Source: Paracentrotus lividus
Taxonomy: Eukaryota; Echinodermata; Echinoidea; Camarodonta; Echinidae
Direction of reading: 5' to 3'
Assembly: GCA_940671915.1 (NCBI GenBank)
Contig: CALNVZ010000218.1
Location: forward strand, 39,484,861 to 39,548,860
DNA length: 64,000 nucleotides
Under the pieces are notes generated by a model, which saw only the letters and a list, made by a program, of their open reading frames with translations, ran no database searches and was not told where the DNA came from. The position numbers and the translations under genes are program-made. Numbering within the stretch: position 1 is the stretch's first letter; the number at the start of each line of letters is the position of its first letter. This document shows positions 58,828-64,000 of this stretch, piece by piece.

Positions 58828-61493
58828 GGGCCTGTCCCACAGAAGGCGATCGTTGTGGCGACAACCTATGCATGCTAGAACCTGCCAGAATCGTGTCAAA
58901 ATCGTAGGTGACCGAAGATCATATACGAATCTACGACTCTGTCTACGATAGGCTACGACAACGACTTGGTTCCACGCAAACAATAGACTAACAATAGCTT
59001 GTATCCGATAATACAATAGCCTCGACCTTCGCGCATCTCGCAGCTCGACTTCTCTCGTCGCAGCTTAAAATCAACCAAAATATGAACTTGCGACTAACAC
59101 AGGCGATCGAGTGTTTTCTACCTGATGGCGGCCTGTCGCCTTTATATTCGTGATAGTCCTCTCAGTCGCGCATTATAATTTGGGTCGTGAGCATGGGTGT
59201 CGATTGTGGGGGATGGGGGGATGCATCCCCCCAATAATTTCGGTGGGGGGTTTGTGTGTACAATCATCCCCCCCCCCCCAATATTTTGATATCAAGAAAA
59301 TGAAAAATATCATATCATGTGAATATAAATCTATCTATTACAAATTCATTATCATATATAACACTTTTATGACATTATTATAATATTTTGCAGTCTAAAA
59401 TGCATATTTCTGTTATTCAAAAATCCAAAATGTTCTCACTCTTTCGTTAATCTTCCTCGTGTGTGTTTGATATACTTTAGTAATTATGTAACACACAATA
59501 CTGGAAGCGCAGATATTTCACTATTCACAATTTAAAAAAACAAAACAAAACAAAACAAAAAATTCTAATCGATGATAATCAGGGGCACCGATTAAGGTGC
59601 ATAGGGGATAGGTGCCTCGATGAGTAAAACTGAAGGCATAAGTATTCCCCCTCAAAAATCCACGATAGTTTTGATGAAATTAATGAATATTGAAGAGTCT
59701 GTAACACTTATCTCGGCTCTTCATCGACAAGGTAACATTTTTGGACTCGGACCATTGAGAAATACACTTCAACTATCCTCCGAGGGGTAATGCCTTCTTT
59801 TCAAATTAGTCGCTACTTTGCTCTCAATTTAACTGTTAAAAATTGCCTGAAATTTTTTTCGGCTCGCGCTTCGCGCTCGCATAATATAAGATAGTGCAAA
59901 CTGCATTTGTCTTTGTTCATCTTTTTAAAACACCAACTCCCATTTTCGTGCTCCCATGAGGCTGCAAGTATCTTGTTTCATCAGGTCATTATTATTGAGA
60001 AAATTTTCAGCTCGCGCTTCGTGCTGGTATAAAATTGCCCTAACTGGAATTCGTCCATATTTATATTGATTTGCGTTTGTTGGCATTATGTCATAATGTT
60101 CTAATCACCAGTTAAAGCCCCCTAGCCCTCCATCAATTTCGCGTTTATAGTCATGTAACGCTACAAATTACATGTTTCAGTTCAAAATTGAGAAAATTTT
60201 AAGCTCGCGCTTCGCGCTCGTATTAATATTACAGCCCTAGTATTTCAACGATATGGTAATACTCATATGCATAATAATGTTTCATGTGTGTATATCTATA
60301 GACATCATGACGGCCCCCTTAAAGCTCCTTCCTCGTTTCGCGTCGCATTATTCTACAATATATATATGTCCAATTTCAAGTCACTAATATTGAGAAAATT
60401 TTCAGCTCGCGCTTCGCGCTCGCATAATGAATTTGAAAGTATGTATTAGTAGATACTCACATGCATGCATGTGTGTATTATCTATAGCCATTACATCATC
60501 ATGATCCCCCTTTAACAAACCAGTTAAAGCCCCTTCCTCGTTTCGCGCTCAAATTATGCTACACTGCCCCATTTTATGTCACTATTAATGAGAAAATTTT
60601 CAGCTCGCGCTTCGCGCTCGCATTATACAATACATTTTTCATATTGATATGCATGTTTGTATACAAAGCATTACCCCACCCCCAACAATGGACACTGCGA
60701 TCATATACTATCGTATGTGTCACATTGAGGAAAAGAGGAAATATCGCCAAAATCGCCAAAACAAATCGACACCGTTGGTCGTGAGTGATTTTTGAAAATT
60801 TCAAAAATCAGCGGCGACTGTACAGTATCTGAATGGGAGGCCGATCCTGATTTTGGTGCATGTAGGTGGCGACAGAGGTAGTCCACTGCCTGGACCATCC
60901 TGTATTTTCATATCAACCCTCATAACACCATACATGAACACACAGTACTAATTTAGCACAGCATGATCAGGGACTCTCAGCATGGGATTGGTTTTGTGGC
61001 AAGAGCTTTCTTGGATTTGGCATGGAGAAGTGGATTTGTGATAGAAAGAGAAATGGTGCAAAGGTCGAGTCAATGGAGGAAGGTGAAAGTTTCTAACGAC
61101 CAGAGCCTGGTCTACGACAGAGGCCGTAGCAGCTTAAATTTCACTGGCCTTTCGGTTCAGCGATGCGTGCAACGTACGCTGGAGCGTGGCAACCTACAAT
61201 TGGCCGCGGTTCCGCTCTGCTAAACATGTTCTTTCTGGCGACAATCTACGATAGCACCTTGTCGCGACAAGAGAAGACAGGCTACGGTTATTTACGTCAA
61301 CCCAACTGACGCCGGCTATTGTTTAACTTGTTGAGAAACTAGCGGCGAACAGAATTTTGCTACTTATTTGTTGGCGACAGACGCAATAATTCGCGATCTT
61401 ATAGGCGATTGGACCTGCGCATGGTGGCGATGGGTACTAAAAAGTAGTTCGCAGGTTGTCGCCACAACGATCGCCTTCTGTGGGACAGGTCCT
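58828..61493. mobile_element. Larger element of the CCTGTCCCACAG family, interrupted
   Basis: GGGCCTGTCCCACAGAAGGC at left and inverted GCCTTCTGTGGGACAGGTCC at right. Interior sequence on both sides of 59,192-60,785 is repeated without interruption at 62,608-63,142, showing the middle is a later insertion. No transposase was recognised in the native part (about 1.07 kb). Confidence 0.8.
59184..60785. mobile_element. hAT-like insertion with 8-bp target duplication
   Basis: GTCGTGAG at 59,184-59,191 is repeated at 60,778-60,785, and the uninterrupted relative at 62,87x has it once. The ends are CATGGGTGTCGATTG and, inverted, CAACGGTGTCGATTTG. An 8-bp duplication with CA...TG ends fits hAT. The inside is non-coding, with repeats of about 195 bp, each holding GAAAATTTTCAGCTCGCGC and the CTCGCGCTTCGCGCTC motif (59,863; about 60,011; 60,204; 60,406; 60,604). 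Confidence 0.8.
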
Positions 61494-61952
61494 TTACATA
61501 CCAATATTTCATTCCCGTCTATGTAAACTGCATTCTCACAACGGGGAAGTTGTTATGTACTACCATAAAGGAAAGATGCATTCATTACTTCAAATGTTAT
61601 AGGAGACGTTTACAAAGTCCGACGTCACCTAATGTCAATTAAGGGTTGTTTTACGATCAGGGTACACCGTCAAAAATGGTCCTCTGTGCACTATAAAAAG
61701 AAATAGAGGTATGGTAATATCAAATCTATAATGGCAAGCTATTGGGCACTGTTAGAGCAACCTACAAGAGAAAAATGAATTATTGAAATACACATTTACT
61801 TCTAAAAATTGACCATTACATGGCATTTTAGGGCAAAAATTGCTCATTTTATATTTTCTGATTTTGAGCCTGCGCATCTTGATTAATAGCAATCATTCGG
61901 CTTGCTTTTCAAATCAGAATTGACTACTGAAATGCGATTGTTTAAAAACTGA

Positions 61953-62375
61953 AAACCCCAGAAGCTAGAGTTAATTTGATTTTTTGTGACCATTAACCAA
62001 AATTGGGGTGCAAATTCTGTCAAAAAATGTCCTCTCCGAAATCGGTGGTTTTACGCATAGTTAGACATCACTTGATGAACAATGTTTTTGTCTGTAAGAA
62101 CACTAATATATGCCACAAACTTATAGGCCCATATTCTGCTATGAAGACTGAGTTTGTATGCGTCGCAAGTTCGTACAAAGCTATTGTGCCCGGTTGCGCG
62201 ATCCTTTTGTCTGATGCGGGTCGCACAATAGCTTTGTACGAACTTGCAACGCATACAAACTCAGTCTTCATAGTAGAATGTGGGCCTCAATGTTTACTTC
62301 ACCCACATCCATTTATTTTTCAAACAGTTCACGTTGCAATGTTGTCAGATCACGTTCTCTAGCTTCTGGGGTTTC
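61953..62375. mobile_element. Possible element bounded by AACCCCAGAAGCTAGAG inverted pair
   Basis: AACCCCAGAAGCTAGAG near 61,955 has its inverse CTCTAGCTTCTGGGGTT near 62,357. The unit encloses the foldback MITE at 62,126-62,286. No target duplication seen. Confidence 0.45.
62126..62286. mobile_element. 160-bp foldback MITE
   Basis: Arms of about 70 bp: AGGCCCATATTCTGCTATGA and onward at left, its inverse TAGTAGAATGTGGGCCT at right, with only about 20 bp between them. Frames on both strands are mirror products of the palindrome. Confidence 0.8.
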
Positions 62376-62381
62376 CATCAG

Positions 62382-62812
62382 GTAGAAAACACTCGATCGC
62401 CTGTGTCAATCGCAAGGATCGCCACAGTGCGCAAGTTCATATTTTGGTTGATTTTAAGCTGCGACAAGAGAAGTCGAGCCGCGAGATGCACGAAGGTCGA
62501 GGCTATTGTATTATCGGATACACGCTATTGTTAGTCTATTGTTTGCGTGGAAGCAAGTCGTTGTCGTAGCCTATCGTAGACAGAGTCGTAGATACGTATA
62601 TGATAGGACTCTGTCTACGATAGGCTACAACAACGACTTGCTTCCACGCAAACAATAGGCTAACAATAGCTGGTATCCGATAATACAATAGAATCGACAT
62701 TTGCGCATCTCGCGGCTCGACCTCTCTTGTCGCAGCATAAAATCAACCAAAATATGAACTTGGACACTGTGGCGATCCTTGCGACTGACACAGGCGATCG
62801 AGTGTGTTCTAC
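62382..62812. repeat. Large palindrome, arms about 205 bp
   Basis: Arm 62,382-62,588 and its near-perfect inverse 62,608-62,812 are separated by about 20 bp. Both are copies of the left interior of the TTAA-type element at 58,828. Confidence 0.85.
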
Positions 62813-63142
62813 TTAATGGCGGCCCGTCGCCTTTAGGTTCGTGATAGTCCTCTCAGTCGTGCATTATAATTTGGGTCGTGAGTGATTTTTGAAAATTTCA
62901 AAAATCAGCGGCGACTGTACAGTATCTGAATGGGAGGCCGATCCTGATTTTGGTGAATGTCGGTGGCGACAAAGGCCGTAGCAGCTTAAATTTCACTGAC
63001 CATTCGGTTCAGAGATGCGTGCAACGTACGCTGGAGAGCGGCAACCTACAACTGGTCGCCGTTCCGCTCTGCTAAACATGTGCTATCTGGCGACAATCTA
63101 CGATAGCACCTTGTTGCGACAAGAGAAGACAGGCTACGGTCA
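62608..63142. mobile_element. Second, uninterrupted copy of the 58.8-kb element interior
   Basis: Collinear with 58,920-59,191 joined to 60,778 onwards and then 61,116-61,284. It lacks about 235 bp present at 60,880-61,115, between similar CGACAGAGG/CGACAAAGG sites, and ends where the next element starts. Confidence 0.75.
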
Positions 63143-63146
63143 TTGA

Positions 63147-63980
63147 GTGATTTCACGTTCGGTGTTGGTGTTGGTGTTAGTGTTAGCAGAGTTAAATTCT
63201 GCTAAAATCGAGCTCAAACACCGAGCTCAATCTAGATGAGAGTCGATTACCGATATCCCAACACGCGCGGACGACGATAGCCTAACACCGTTAAGAAAAA
63301 TGGCGTCGACCAATTCGGAGCGAAGTACCGGTTTTGTTGTTTAAACGTTCGAATTACCTGAAGTAGGCCCTAAAAGGATAGAATCATACCAGTAAATCGA
63401 AAAATGAATCCTTCTTCAAACCTCTCTTTGATACAAATTACCTCATGATGATATTTTTTGACAAAACAGTAAGTTACAGTTCATATCTCGTCCCGGTTTT
63501 TGTAAGCAGCAGAAATTGGGCGTACCTAGTTCACTTCAAAGCCCGGCCGGGCCGCGCAGCGCGTAGCCCCCAGAACTATAATTTCGTACATCGTTCAGAT
63601 TAGCATGGATTGATCATGCCTTTGTTCCTAAAATAAGATTGAAAGACATCCATGTTGTGATATTTATTCCTATACAATTTACTACGGATATCTCTTTTAT
63701 ATTTTCTAATCATTTTTCCAATGAATTTAGATGAAATTTCTTGGACCCGTTTAGGCTGAAGAGTAAGTAGCCAATTTGTGAATCCATCTCGTTAACCCAA
63801 AAACTAACCAATTGTGTAGGTCTTGAAGTACCCTCTTTCGTCTAATATATCAATTGATTAATTATTCTGTAAAATAAAGTATTGATACTCTGCCACTCGA
63901 GCCTCCACTGACCTTATTATTCACCAAAACAAACCAACGTTGGCCAACACCAACACTAACACCGAGTGTGAAAATGAACT
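63147..63980. mobile_element. TIR element with GGTGTTGGTGTT ends
   Basis: TTTCACGTTCGGTGTTGGTG at left and inverted CCAACACCAACACTAACACC then GAGTGTGAAAA at right. Interior of about 800 bp, with a GC-rich patch at 63,540-63,570 and no coding sequence. Confidence 0.65.
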
Positions 63981-64000
63981 TTTCTTAATCCCTAGGGTTT

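Noticed and set aside
38700-60620. CRISPR-like array from regularly spaced CGCGCTTCGCGC motifs
   Set aside because: The spacing is about 195 bp, the intervening sequence is itself repeated, and the genome is eukaryotic.
60963-61223. 86-codon + strand frame, tested as a transposase remnant
   Set aside because: No DDE/DDD or zinc-binding pattern was seen, and the matching part in the second copy is partly deleted.
62003-62362. 119-codon + strand frame and two minus-strand partners
   Set aside because: They run through the palindromic MITE at 62,126-62,286 and share its sequence on both strands.

Overview
The window reads as animal nuclear DNA: AT-rich, intron-rich, dense in microsatellites and decayed transposable elements, with two recognisable spliced genes and a 22-base N gap. 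LINE tails ending in a GCGCTATA-type sequence plus (TTA)n or (ATTGT)n, a tRNA-headed SINE and several TA- or TTAA-flanked nonautonomous DNA transposons suggest a marine invertebrate deuterostome, most likely sea-urchin-like. The species call is inference; no search was run.

Genes. On the + strand three exons (about 12,906-13,226, 21,113-21,353 and 33,501-35,046) join in phase to give a PRDM13-like transcription factor: N-terminal PR/SET domain, a C2HC finger, a long linker with an eh1-like motif, then a C-terminal C2H2 finger block and an acidic tail. The fingers are broken by many small indels while the sequence on both sides stays open, so I suspect local consensus error, not a dead gene. 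On the - strand four exons (50,874-50,767, 49,855-49,710, 48,921-48,663, 47,968-47,654) join in phase to give the C-terminal ~275 residues of a METTL24-like methyltransferase; its 5' end was not found. The two genes point at each other, tail to tail, about 12.6 kb apart.

Layout. 0-12 kb: SINE, purine minisatellite, small MITEs, a foldback element, CT-rich blocks, a LINE 3' fragment and a TA-flanked element. 12.9-35 kb: PRDM13-like gene; intron 1 holds a 41-bp CCAAT-box tandem array and a 1.2-kb polypyrimidine tract; intron 2 holds nested MITEs, a 265-bp tandem repeat, a decayed LINE and a 1-kb TA-flanked element. 35-47 kb: pogo-like MITE, CAT microsatellite, 1.3-kb purine minisatellite, nested elements and two large foldbacks. 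47.6-50.9 kb: METTL24-like gene, two introns carrying the same MITE family. 51-64 kb: almost wall-to-wall transposons, including a hAT-like insertion nested inside a TTAA-type element with an 8-bp target duplication, and a 205-bp-arm palindrome.

The most interesting pattern is a set of unrelated-looking elements with one common design: TA target duplication, short terminal inverted repeats, and a family-specific 13-16-bp terminal phrase repeated inside the body in both orientations.
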